A stretch of DNA of 64,000 nt from Chloroflexi bacterium UBA4730 (lineage in GTDB: Bacteria; Chloroflexota; Limnocylindria; P2-11E), in the NCBI GenBank assembly GCA_002404155.1, contig DHJC01000016.1, forward strand, positions 37,332 through 101,331, given 5' to 3'. Below the pieces are notes generated by a model, which saw only the letters and a list, made by a program, of their open reading frames with translations, did no database searches and was not told where the DNA came from. This document shows positions 26,222 through 34,027 of the stretch, in pieces; position 1 is the first letter of the stretch; every line of letters starts with the position of its first letter. A program made the position numbers and the translations under genes.

Positions 26222-26794
26222 CTACCAGACGATTCCGCGAAGGGCGTGGACCACGGCGATCGCACCCGCGCGATCCATATCATGGCCGTCTGCGACATTG
26301 AGCTCGCCAGGCAGATAGCCCTGGTGCTGCATGATCTCGCGCGCGAGGGTACGAAGCTCAGCGAGGTACGCGCGGTAACTGTCTCCGACCATCTGTCGAT
26401 TCCGGTGGGGCAGCCGATCACGCTTAGCGACTTCCTCCTCGAGTTCGTCGGCGTAACGGAGCGTTCGCTCCTGAAGGGTCAACGGCGCGGTCCTCGCGGC
26501 CGCAGCTCCGACCTCGCGCTCGGCCCGCCGCCTTCGATCCGCGATCGTCGACGGCGCGAAAGTCGCCGCGCTGGCCAAGAGAACGACCGCCTCGGACTGG
26601 CGGCGCTGCAGCTCTGCCATGACCATGGCCAACAGCCCGAGCACGATCAGGAACACGAGCACCACGACGAGCAAAGGAAGTCCGGCGACCAGGGCGAGCG
26701 CGCCGATGACCGCCCCTCCGACGGTTGAGCCTCCCCATTGCCAGAGGCCATTCGCCGCCAGGTTGACCAGCAAGTCCCTAAGGAGCTTCGGCAC
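26222..26794 (-). CDS. membrane-anchored coiled protein
   Basis: About 190 aa from GTG 26794. A long hydrophobic stretch near residues 22-60 (GGAVIGALALVAGLPLLVVV, LVFLIVLGLLAMVM) is followed by a charged helical region (ERTLRYADELEEEVAKRDRL). First of three consecutive membrane-protein genes on this strand. Function unknown. Confidence 0.55.
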   Translation of the reverse strand: MPKLLRDLLVNLAANGLWQWGGSTVGGAVIGALALVAGLPLLVVVLVFLIVLGLLAMVMAELQRRQSEAVVLLASAATFAPSTIADRRRRAEREVGAAAARTAPLTLQERTLRYADELEEEVAKRDRLPHRNRQMVGDSYRAYLAELRTLAREIMQHQGYLPGELNVADGHDMDRAGAIAVVHALRGIVW

Positions 26795-26921
26795 GCTGCG
26801 AAGGCTACGTCGCGCACCCGTACAGGTCTGCGAAGTAGGCCCGGCGCAAGGCTCGAGCACGTTCGGGTCTGGCCAGAGGCCTGACCGCTACTCCCCGATG
26901 CCTTGCTCGTCGAGTCCCACT

Positions 26922-26952
26922 GCGCTTGTTCCTTTGATAGAGAGCCAAGCGC
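26922..26952 (+). promoter_or_regulatory. conserved hairpin in front of 57-aa gene, copy A
   Basis: GCGCTTG (26922-26928) pairs with CAAGCGC (26946-26952). The loop TTCCTTTGATAGAGAGC is kept almost unchanged in the second module (37453-37485) although neighbouring bases differ. It ends 18 bases before the ATG. Could control translation or be a protein-binding site; both are inferred. Confidence 0.6.
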
Positions 26953-26970
26953 GATAGGGAGAACCACTCA

Positions 26971-27144
26971 ATGGCGAAGGGAACCTTGGCCAAACAGCGA
27001 CGTGGCGCGAAGATCGCCAAGGCTCGGGCGGAGGAGATCCTCGAGATCAAGCCCGGCAGCCTCACCGTGTACACGGCCTACCTCGTCCTGTTCGTCCGGC
27101 TCGTGGTGCTCGCGATCAACGGCCTCAACCTCGGTCCGCGCTAG
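26971..27144 (+). CDS. 57-aa module protein, copy A
   Basis: A basic N-terminal half (MAKGTLAKQRRGAKIAKARA) and a conserved hydrophobic second half (LEIKPGSLTVYTAYLVLFVR, then LVVLAINGLNLGPR). Copy B at 37500 shares about two-thirds of residues. The hydrophobic part is long enough for one membrane helix. Its stop overlaps the GTG of the MerR gene (TAGTG), so the two are made together. I do not recognise a family. Confidence 0.7.
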   Translation: MAKGTLAKQRRGAKIAKARAEEILEIKPGSLTVYTAYLVLFVRLVVLAINGLNLGPR

Positions 27145-27575
27145 TGAGCGTCTCTGGCAGCGGGCAGCTTGGCCCGGCCCAGCACGTGATCACCTCAAAG
27201 CCAGGCGCCGTCTACAAGCTCGGCGAGGTCGCCACGCAGACGGGTCTGAGCCCGAAGCAGCTGCGCCAGTGGGAGCTGCGGGGCCTGGTCGCCCCGATGC
27301 ACGGCCCGGGCGGTCAGCGGCTGTACTCGGACTCCGACCTCGAGCGGCTGCGTCGGGCAAAGACCATGCGCGACAGTGGGATGACACTCGCCGAGATCAA
27401 GCAGCTGCTCTGGATCCTCAGTGCCACCAGCCTCGGCAACGAGGTCGAGGGGCTGGCTCACCTCGGGCGGATCTGCCGACGCGTCGGAGCCCAGCTCACC
27501 GTGGCCGAAGACCTGGCCGAGGTGCTTCGGGCTCGCCTAATCAGGAGGAACGGTTGGAGCTTCCCCCGACGCTGA
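27144..27575 (+). CDS. MerR-family regulator, copy A
   Basis: A 143-aa protein from GTG 27144, overlapping the previous stop by one base. Residues about 20-90 form a MerR winged HTH: YKLGEVATQTGLSPKQLRQW, then GGQRLYSDSDLERLRRAKTM. The helical C-terminus (about 50 residues) lacks Cys pairs, so no metal sensing is evident. Paralog of the protein at 37673. Such small MerR proteins regulate transcription or act as excision factors in mobile elements; which applies is unknown. Confidence 0.8.
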   Translation: MSVSGSGQLGPAQHVITSKPGAVYKLGEVATQTGLSPKQLRQWELRGLVAPMHGPGGQRLYSDSDLERLRRAKTMRDSGMTLAEIKQLLWILSATSLGNEVEGLAHLGRICRRVGAQLTVAEDLAEVLRARLIRRNGWSFPRR

Positions 27576-27682
27576 TGGCGACGGGCCCGAAGGAGTTGAA
27601 CCCTGCCCAACGGGCAAGCCACCATCGAACCGTGGCGCGCCCGCGGCGGCTCACCCCAGAGCGACACGTCCTCGGCGGCGCG

Positions 27683-27886
27683 ATGACCAAGAGACCGCCG
27701 CCGCGCGTCGCGACAGAGCAGAGGCACGCTGCGGCCGCGCAGGCCGACCTGCTCCAGGAGCTCCTGCTGCTCCGGAGAGCGCTTCGCGCCGAAGAGCGCG
27801 AGGCCGACTTCTGGATCGACGAGGCCGAGCGGTTCCGCAACCAGCTCGTCGAGGTCCTGCGCGAGCGGGCGATGGAGAAGTCATGA
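27683..27886 (+). CDS. FW-motif small protein 1
   Basis: A 67-aa charged helical protein. Contains EREADFWIDEAERFRNQLVE, the FW(I/V)(D/E)E motif also present in the next two proteins. It begins 107 bases after the MerR gene and its stop overlaps the next start (ATGA). Predicted coiled coil. Function unknown. Confidence 0.6.
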   Translation: MTKRPPPRVATEQRHAAAAQADLLQELLLLRRALRAEEREADFWIDEAERFRNQLVEVLRERAMEKS

Positions 27887-28236
27887 GCACGAAGACCGTG
27901 CGGGTGAAGTGGCGCGAGCGAGCCATCCGGGCCGAGCAGCTGGCGGCTGCGCGCTTGGAACAGATTTCCGAGCTCCTGACCAAGCTCCGGGAAGCCGCGG
28001 CCGACCTCGCGGAGGCGAAGGAGGAGCTCGACCAGGACGAGATCGACTTCGCGGTCAAGGCCACCGAGATCGACTTTTGGGTCGAGGAGTGCGACTACCA
28101 CCGCAACAAGCGCCTCGACCAGTGGACCAACGACGCCCGCTACCGCGCCGAGCAGGAGCGGAAGGCTGCCGCGGACAAGAGCGTCAACGGCGTTGGAGAC
28201 GCGATGCGCTCAGCTGTCAAGGATGGGATCGCGTAG
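27883..28236 (+). CDS. FW-motif small protein 2
   Basis: A 117-aa, strongly helical protein: long heptad-like region (RAIRAEQLAAARLEQISELL, LREAAADLAEAKEELDQDEI) and then ATEIDFWVEECDYHRNKRLD, with the shared FW-V-E-E motif. Starts by ATGA overlap. Likely a coiled-coil assembly protein; function unknown. Confidence 0.6.
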   Translation: MSTKTVRVKWRERAIRAEQLAAARLEQISELLTKLREAAADLAEAKEELDQDEIDFAVKATEIDFWVEECDYHRNKRLDQWTNDARYRAEQERKAAADKSVNGVGDAMRSAVKDGIA

Positions 28237-28238
28237 CC

Positions 28239-28589
28239 GTGGTCAAGAAGAAACGCGATCAGATCTCACTGCGCTACAAGAGAGGCAGCCTGAACCCCGA
28301 AGCCAAGCGGGCCCTCCAGATCGGTGGCAAGCACCTGATCACGTTCTACCAAGACGAGATCGCCAGACTCACGGCCCGGCTCGGCGCTGCGGACGCGGAG
28401 ATCGCGATCCAACTCGCGCAAGGATGGAACTGGCGGGCAATCGCCGAGGCGGCCGCGAGCAAAACCGAAGAGATCAATAAGCAGTTGGCTGCTGATGCCT
28501 TCGAGAAGGAGTTCTGGATCGAGGAGCTCGTCCGCTATCGCAACTGGGTCATCGCGTTGCTCCGGGAGAAGGCCCAGCTGCCTAAATGA
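28239..28589 (+). CDS. FW-motif small protein 3
   Basis: A 116-aa protein from GTG 28239, two bases after the previous stop. Basic N-terminus (VKKKRDQISLRYKRG), a middle coiled region, then EKEFWIEELVRYRNWVIALL with the FW-I-E-E motif close to the C-terminus, as in proteins 1 and 2. Ends by ATGA overlap with the next gene. Confidence 0.6.
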   Translation: MVKKKRDQISLRYKRGSLNPEAKRALQIGGKHLITFYQDEIARLTARLGAADAEIAIQLAQGWNWRAIAEAAASKTEEINKQLAADAFEKEFWIEELVRYRNWVIALLREKAQLPK

Positions 28590-28846
28590 GAGGCCAACCG
28601 AAGTCGCGGACGACGCTACCGGCGGTCACCCGTGGTAGCGCGGCCGCCGTGGATGCCGTCCGAGGCCTGCGCTTGGCGAAGGCGGTACGGGACTGGCTCT
28701 TTGCGCTCGAACTGGAGCACGAGAAGGCGAGCCACCCGGACCCAGGCGAGATGATCTCGGAGGACACCTGTCATGTGTGCGCCGGGATCAATGAGATGTG
28801 GGATGCGCTGAAAGACCAGGAAGCACTCTGGCGGCCGCAGAAGTGA
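28586..28846 (+). CDS. small protein 4 of the cluster, CxxC
   Basis: An 86-aa protein starting MRGQPKSRTTLPAVTRGS, the same opening as the next gene. A helix (VRDWLFALELEHEKA) is followed by DTCHVCAGINEMW, a CxxC pair that may bind metal with another chain. Overlaps both neighbours by four bases. Confidence 0.55.
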   Translation: MRGQPKSRTTLPAVTRGSAAAVDAVRGLRLAKAVRDWLFALELEHEKASHPDPGEMISEDTCHVCAGINEMWDALKDQEALWRPQK

Positions 28847-29115
28847 GAGGCCAGCCGAAGCCGCGAGCGGTGTTGCCGTCGGTGCGGGCCGCGCCGGCTA
28901 CGGGCCATTGCTGGATGTGCGGTCGCGGGTACTCGCGCATCCAGGAGGACTTTCGGGAGCTGGCCACGGCCCTCACATCGATGGACGGCATGCGCCGACG
29001 CTACGAGGAGCTCCACGGACACCAGTTCAGCGGACCCGAGCTGGTTCTGGAAGCGGCCCACTGCGACGAATGTCACGCGGTCGGTGCGTTCTGGAGTGGC
29101 ACGCGCAGCCGATGA
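28843..29115 (+). CDS. small protein 5 of the cluster, zinc-ribbon-like
   Basis: A 90-aa protein from GTG 28843 (GTGA overlap). Opens VRGQPKPRAVLPSV like protein 4. Two Cys pairs, GHCWMCGRGY and HCDECHAVG, about 50 residues apart could form one zinc site. Last gene of five overlapping genes. Bases 29116-29290 hold nothing I can support. Confidence 0.55.
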   Translation: MRGQPKPRAVLPSVRAAPATGHCWMCGRGYSRIQEDFRELATALTSMDGMRRRYEELHGHQFSGPELVLEAAHCDECHAVGAFWSGTRSR

Positions 29116-29290
29116 CCACCCGAAGTGCGTAGCCGCTGCCATCAGCGGCTGCGATTGCTTCCTGCCGCAACGGGCAGCGCACGATGCCGGTATGTCGGAG
29201 GTTCAGGTGGCGCGCACGCGTGACGACCGGTATGCCCACCGGGGATTGGCACCGCGATTGGCACCGCGCCACGTCGCGTGGTCATAGCGT

Positions 29291-29938
29291 TCACGCCGTC
29301 CTTTCGAGGTCGTTCATCGGCGTGAAGGCGAACTGCGGTTCGCGTCGGATGATCGCCGGGTCGATACCAAGGAGCTTCGCCAGGAGGACGCGCTCCCGGT
29401 AGCTCGCCTCTTTGGGGCCGAGGTGGGCCGCCGGCATGAGTTCGGGCTCCTCCGCTGTTGCAGCCGCGAAAGCCAAGGCCGCGCGCAGCGCATCCGGCCA
29501 GCGCCCGCGGGCCTCGCCCGTATGAGTGATCCATTGGCCGAGGACCGGCGGGCGGTTGGGGCTGCGGGTGATCGGGGCCATGCACACGCCGGGCTCGGTG
29601 GTACGTGAAGCATGGCTGATCGTCAGCCACTCCTCACGCGCGCGGCTGGTCGACGGCCGGACCCCGGGCTCGCTCAACGTAACCCACGTGGTGAATACGA
29701 CGGCGATGAAGCGCGGGTTGTTCTTTCCTGCCAGGTGGGCGACCGCCACGGCGTGGAGGTCCTTCTGCGTCTCCGCTTGCGGAGTGATCAGGATGGCGCC
29801 GGTGAGCCCGCCGCTAGCGTCCTCGAAGGCCAGAAAGGGGAGCCAGTTGCCGTCAGGTGCCGACGGCGCGAGCATGTGCTGCTTCACCTTAGCCAGGAAC
29901 TCGTCCTCGTTGGCGCTTGGCATGTCGGGGCCGCTCAT
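29291..29938 (-). CDS. hypothetical protein
   Basis: A 215-aa protein. Start ATG 29938 was chosen because GGGAGG lies about nine bases before it. Mixed alpha/beta (NWLPFLAFEDASGGLTGAIL, NPRFIAVVFTTWVTLSEPGV) with a helical C-terminus. The N-terminal part resembles proteins that handle large sets of uniform data only in general fold; no family can be named. Confidence 0.6.
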   Translation of the reverse strand: MSGPDMPSANEDEFLAKVKQHMLAPSAPDGNWLPFLAFEDASGGLTGAILITPQAETQKDLHAVAVAHLAGKNNPRFIAVVFTTWVTLSEPGVRPSTSRAREEWLTISHASRTTEPGVCMAPITRSPNRPPVLGQWITHTGEARGRWPDALRAALAFAAATAEEPELMPAAHLGPKEASYRERVLLAKLLGIDPAIIRREPQFAFTPMNDLERTA

Positions 29939-30044
29939 TCGTGATTCCTCCCGAAATTTGGTTTGCTTCCAGAATCGCCTTGATTCCACTCATCTCCTAT
30001 GCGTCGGTCACGCGCGCGATTGCTACGGCCAGTAGCCTTACGAA

Positions 30045-30704
30045 ATGCCGACTTTGCTGGAAGTCGTCTTAAGTCCGCAGACGCTGGTGGCGCTCCGGGG
30101 ACTCCGCAGCGGCATGACGACGAGCGACGTGCGCAAGCTCCCCCTGCGCTTCCGGCAACTCGTCGCGCGCCTGGACCAAGCCGGACTTCTGAAACGCGCG
30201 GCGAGCTCCGGTGGTCCGACCCACCTGTACTTAAAGGACGAGGCCGGCCGTCTCATCCCCTATGGGCCGGCGCGGACACCGCTGCGCCGGATCACCCGCG
30301 AGCAACTCGACCGACTGGGCCTGCCTGACCTGCCGGCGTTTCAGATCCGCGCCGCCGCGGACAAACACCGGATGGGCCGGCCCTCACGTCCGGGACCGCG
30401 CGTGTACATGCGGCGTCTACCCGACGAGGACTTTGACCCCGAGGTCGACCTGCACGAGACCGTGCTGGCGTTGCTGCTCTTCAATGGCCGCGCCGCACGC
30501 GCGTTTGTCGCCGCGCGTCCCGGCACCGACTGGACTCGGCTGCGCAAACGCATTCGCCAGGAAGGACTACCTGGGCGAGCTCGCTACTTCGGCGTCCACA
30601 AGCTCATCGGCCTCCGCATCCCGCGAAAGAAGACGGCGGCCATCCGGCACGACGCCTACCGGCGAGCGAAGACCGAGCCCATTCCCCGCAAGCCTCCGCG
30701 CTGA
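30045..30704 (+). CDS. basic protein, possibly DNA-binding
   Basis: A 219-aa protein from ATG 30045. Its first 75 residues look like a winged helix (LVALRGLRSGMTTSDVRKLP, RFRQLVARLDQAGLLKRAAS). The C-terminus is very basic (LIGLRIPRKKTAAIRHDAYR). Divergent from the preceding gene. Function unknown. Confidence 0.55.
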   Translation: MPTLLEVVLSPQTLVALRGLRSGMTTSDVRKLPLRFRQLVARLDQAGLLKRAASSGGPTHLYLKDEAGRLIPYGPARTPLRRITREQLDRLGLPDLPAFQIRAAADKHRMGRPSRPGPRVYMRRLPDEDFDPEVDLHETVLALLLFNGRAARAFVAARPGTDWTRLRKRIRQEGLPGRARYFGVHKLIGLRIPRKKTAAIRHDAYRRAKTEPIPRKPPR

Positions 30705-30785
30705 TACGCCCGGCCGCTCGGGCGTCGCACGCCGCTGCCCCTTAGAAGCCCGGGTGCAACTACCACCGCCCGAAGCTGCATTGAC

Positions 30786-31029
30786 CTAGTTGACCGTGGT
30801 CTGCCGCGTCACCGCGCCCGAGCTGGTCGTGTTGTTGTTCACCCTGGCCGTGAAGGTAGCGGTGTTGGTTGCGCCTAGGGTGAGTCCGGTTGCCGGAGCA
30901 GTGACCGTGGCGTAGACGTTGCGAATCGCACCTGCGCTCAACGTCCAGGTCGCCGGCGCTGCGCTCGTGCAGGTCGGGTTGGTGAACAGCGCCGTGGTCC
31001 AGGTACCGCCGGGAAGGCTGTCGCTACAG
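30786..31029 (-). pseudogene. C-terminal fragment of a secreted Ig-like/DUF11-type protein
   Basis: An open frame on the minus strand ending at 30786 reads CSDSLPGGTWTTALFTNPTC, then GLTLGATNTATFTARVNNNT and stops after TTVN. This is Thr/Asn-rich beta-sandwich sequence like the secreted protein at 49747. It has no start and stops matching exactly where the IS-end repeats begin, so it is truncated. Confidence 0.65.
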
Positions 31030-31080
31030 GTGCGGACTTTTAGTTGGCCAAAACTGCGGACTTTTCGTTGGCCATTGACA
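31029..31080. mobile_element. solitary IS21-type terminal repeat
   Basis: Two 18-base direct repeats differing at one base, GCGGACTTTTAGTTGGCC (31032) and GCGGACTTTTCGTTGGCC (31056), 24 bases apart, followed by TTGACA. Read on the minus strand the end starts TGTCAATGGCCAACG, the form of IS21-family ends with multiple internal repeats. No istA/istB genes are present, so it is a relic. Confidence 0.65.
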
Positions 31081-31142
31081 TGATGTGCTCGACGGAAACA
31101 AACTCAGTGTGGCATCTGGAGGCTTAAACGCTGGAATTCTTA

Positions 31143-31355
31143 GTGGCAGCGCTCGCGATGATTCTGGCCCTATCGCTGGCCTTGGTTGCTTTTGTGGCGT
31201 TCATATACCTCGGATTTCGCCTACGGCGTCGGTCGATCGCCCGGGGGCAACATCCACTACGGCTGCTGCCCTGGTACCTCGGAGGACCGCAGGATCTCGA
31301 GTTGAAGCATCCTGCCGACGACCTTGGGAGGCGGGCGCGTCGACGCCATAAGTAA
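31143..31355 (+). CDS. small single-TM protein
   Basis: A 70-aa protein from GTG 31143, or ATG 31158. One N-terminal membrane helix (ALAMILALSLALVAFVAFIY) followed by a basic cytosolic tail ending RRARRRHK. Followed at once by a strong hairpin terminator. Function unknown. Confidence 0.5.
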   Translation: MAALAMILALSLALVAFVAFIYLGFRLRRRSIARGQHPLRLLPWYLGGPQDLELKHPADDLGRRARRRHK

Positions 31356-31357
31356 CC

Positions 31358-31384
31358 GAGCCTCGGTGGTGACCACCGAGGCTC
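31358..31384. terminator. bidirectional hairpin terminator
   Basis: Perfect inverted repeat GAGCCTCGGTGGT / ACCACCGAGGCTC with a one-base centre, followed by a T-rich stretch on the plus strand. It lies between the convergent genes ending at 31355 and 31424 and can serve both. Confidence 0.75.
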
Positions 31385-31423
31385 GTTCTCCAGGCTCGTT
31401 TTCCGAAGGGCTGAATCGCTCGC

Positions 31424-31957
31424 TTACTGCATGTAGCTGGTGAAGGTTTGCCGCGTGCCGGCGCAGTAGTAGGCCTCACCATCGTCGAGACAATAGTTCG
31501 ACTTGATTTCGACCCGCGTGCTTGACGGTGGGAAGTGATTGATCGAGAGGTTCGACACTGCCCACCAGTCAGCGGTTCCACATGCTGGCCAGTATCCTGA
31601 CGTACTCCCACCCAGCGAGTCGCTATCGATTTCCCCTTGGCCGTCCCGATACACATACCAATACCGCAGCATGAACGACGCGTAATGGCCTTCGCTGTTG
31701 TAGATGTCTTGCGCGTACTTCATGCAAATGCGCAACGGCGAGTCGTAAATCTCGATTTGGTCTCCCGAGACGTAAAGCCAGTATGCGTCGATAAACACTT
31801 CATGCTGCACGCTAATCGGACCTGCGCCGATGAATATCCAATCAGTCCACAATCCGTATCCTGACGAGGTATTCGCCGCCGCTAACTTCGTTGCTCCGAG
31901 CTGTGCGACGATCAGAGTGATCACCATCAACCCGCTGATGCCTAGTTTGCGAATCAT
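31424..31957 (-). CDS. secreted protein
   Basis: A 177-aa protein from ATG 31957 with GAGG eight bases upstream; the ATG overlaps the stop of the SurA-like gene (ATGA). A signal peptide is clear (MIRKLGISGLMVITLIVAQL, cleavage near AAANT). The mature part is Tyr/Trp rich with four Cys (ICMKY, WPACG, NYCLDD, YYCAG) that could form disulfides. Lower GC than its neighbours. Probably exported and folded with help of the upstream protein. Confidence 0.7.
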   Translation of the reverse strand: MIRKLGISGLMVITLIVAQLGATKLAAANTSSGYGLWTDWIFIGAGPISVQHEVFIDAYWLYVSGDQIEIYDSPLRICMKYAQDIYNSEGHYASFMLRYWYVYRDGQGEIDSDSLGGSTSGYWPACGTADWWAVSNLSINHFPPSSTRVEIKSNYCLDDGEAYYCAGTRQTFTSYMQ

Positions 31958-32580
31958 GTTCCGTACCTCGTAATCGCGGCCCGCGCGAGTAGGTCGGCTA
32001 TGAACGACTTCCAGACGGCCTCTTTCTGAGCCACCGTGGAAGCATCGGCAGTTACTTGACCCTTCAGGCTCCCAATCAGTAGTTGCTCCCTCCACGAATT
32101 GACCACCGGCGGGTAAGTCCAAATCCCCCGAGCGTCGGTGCCTAGGGCGTCCGCGTACCTATACAAGCCCTGTTCAGGGTCCGCGTCCGCGACGACCTTT
32201 TGCCTGGCGATGAAGGAGTTGAGCTCTGCGTCCGATACCGAGAGGTTGCGGCGCTCGGCCTCAAGCGTCAGCACCGTGTGAGTGATCACCGTCTGAAGCG
32301 CCATGGCGCGATCGGGCCCTCGGCCGTTGACACTATCAAGAGCCACTTCGATATCGACCTGTCGTTGGGTGATCGGCGTACCGTTGACCGCCGCGACTGT
32401 CGGACCGTCGCTGCTTCGGCCAAAGATGTCCCGCAGCGCCTGTCCAATGTGCTCGGGCACGCCAGGAACCGGTGCAGCTTGCGCGGCGAGGCTAGCAAGC
32501 GCGAGAGTTGACACCAACACTGCAAGCGCGGCGACGAACAGAGTGCCCGCGACCGTTGCTACGAATCTTGGGCGGCGCAC
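31954..32580 (-). CDS. SurA-N-like exported chaperone/foldase
   Basis: A 208-aa protein from GTG 32580; AGGAGG stands eight bases upstream. A long signal or anchor segment (VATVAGTLFVAALAVLVSTL) precedes the SurA N-terminal pattern TVAAVNGTPITQRQVDIEVA and a helical region (LNSFIARQKVVADADPEQGL). No peptidyl-prolyl isomerase domain follows. Coupled to the secreted protein gene, so it may be a dedicated chaperone. Confidence 0.7.
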   Translation of the reverse strand: MRRPRFVATVAGTLFVAALAVLVSTLALASLAAQAAPVPGVPEHIGQALRDIFGRSSDGPTVAAVNGTPITQRQVDIEVALDSVNGRGPDRAMALQTVITHTVLTLEAERRNLSVSDAELNSFIARQKVVADADPEQGLYRYADALGTDARGIWTYPPVVNSWREQLLIGSLKGQVTADASTVAQKEAVWKSFIADLLARAAITRYGT

Positions 32581-32581
32581 G

Positions 32582-32919
32582 ACATTAACCTCCTACGAGT
32601 TAGTTGGGGTTTGGACGAACATGCAGCCCCGGGAAGCGCATGCCCGCCGAGAACGTTTGCCCGCTCGTGCGGCACGTTACCCATATCGCCACGTCCATTA
32701 AAAGTCAATGCACGATTACGTAACGCCAAACTGCTATGACCATTAACGTGCGGTTAGCGCCCTTTGCCGAATGCGCGATCAACCTCCGTCACCAAAGTCG
32801 CGTCCACCAAAGTCGCGTCGTTCCATGCAAGCTCCCAGCGCCGATAATGGCCAGCCCGGCGCGCTGGAACATACACCCCCGCCGCATGGGCTCCCTCCGC
32901 TGAGTGGGCTGCCGTCACC
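32582..32919. other. intergenic region between divergent secreted-protein genes
   Basis: About 340 bases. The part up to 32750 is relatively A+T rich and probably holds the promoter of the SurA-like gene. A minus-strand frame (for example RRAGHYRRWELAWNDATLVD) can be read at 32755-32900 and might be a gene scrap, but has no support beyond composition. Confidence 0.4.
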
Positions 32920-33828
32920 ATGGCCCTGCGGCCGGCCGGCGGCGGCGTGAACCTCACCGTTCCCGTGGGCTCATATCCGTGGAGCGTCGGGCTTAATCTC
33001 ACGACCGCGACCCTGCGCGTGCTCAACCTGGCTTCAAGTACCTTCTCGGTCATCAGCACCACCACCAACACGGTGACCACTACCGTCGCTGCGGGCACCA
33101 GTCCCCTCAGCATTGCCGTGAATTCCACGACCAACCACGTATACGTAACCCACTACGACGGGACCGTTTCCGTGATCGACGGAGCAACTAACGGCGTTCT
33201 GGCGAGCGTCTCCGCGGGTTCCTACTCGCTGGCCGCCGCCGTGAACCCATCGACGAATCGGGTGTACGTGGCGAACTTCTACTCGAACACCATTTCGGTA
33301 ATCGACGGTGCGACCAACTTGGTATCCGCCGCGATCGGGGTTGGCGCGGGGCCCAGTGCGGTCGACGTAAACCCGACCACCAACCACATATTTGTCACCA
33401 ACCAGCTGGGCCGGACCCTCTCGGTGATCGATGGCACGAACAACACCGTGCTCACCACCGTCGCGCTCTCACCCTATTACCCGTTCGGGGTGGCGGTGAA
33501 CTCCCTGACCAACCGCGTGTACATCGCGATGGGCGGCGACGCGGGCGCGGTCGGGGTGCTGGACGGGTTAAACAACACCCTTATAACCACCATCGCGGTT
33601 GCCGTCAGTCCGGAGAGTATCGCCGTCGATTCAACTAAGAAGTACGTCTACGCCGCGGCCTGCTGCGGCATTTCCAGCACCGTGTACGTCATCGACGCAA
33701 ATACGAACACCGCGCTCGCCCCGCTGGCGAGCGGAACCAGCCCCCATGGGCTGGCGGTCGACCCTAATAATTTCGTCTATGGAGCGAACGCGGACTCGAA
33801 CACGGCCTTCGTAAAGAGCGCTCCGTAG
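32920..33828 (+). CDS. YVTN-type beta-propeller repeat protein
   Basis: A 302-aa protein from ATG 32920; an in-frame stop lies about 75 bases upstream. Six to seven repeats of about 42 residues follow the YVTN pattern: NHVYVTHYDGTVSVIDGATN, NRVYVANFYSNTISVIDGAT, NHIFVTNQLGRTLSVIDGTN and so on. This gives a seven-blade propeller, usually on the cell surface. No signal peptide is visible, so the true N-terminus may be missing. Confidence 0.8.
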   Translation: MALRPAGGGVNLTVPVGSYPWSVGLNLTTATLRVLNLASSTFSVISTTTNTVTTTVAAGTSPLSIAVNSTTNHVYVTHYDGTVSVIDGATNGVLASVSAGSYSLAAAVNPSTNRVYVANFYSNTISVIDGATNLVSAAIGVGAGPSAVDVNPTTNHIFVTNQLGRTLSVIDGTNNTVLTTVALSPYYPFGVAVNSLTNRVYIAMGGDAGAVGVLDGLNNTLITTIAVAVSPESIAVDSTKKYVYAAACCGISSTVYVIDANTNTALAPLASGTSPHGLAVDPNNFVYGANADSNTAFVKSAP

Positions 33829-34027
33829 GTTCGGGAGAACTTCGTCGGTGATCGCCGCGATCGCTTGGATGAGGCTTCGCCGCGGGGGACATGAAGTACA
33901 GGAGATTCTTCCGCTTGGGGGCCCTCCTGGGTGCTGACTTCCGTACCGACGACCGCCTAGAAATGCACAAAACTCCAGACGACGCCAACCGCTCCGCCGG
34001 GCGCGGACATTCGTCGATACCAGCTGC

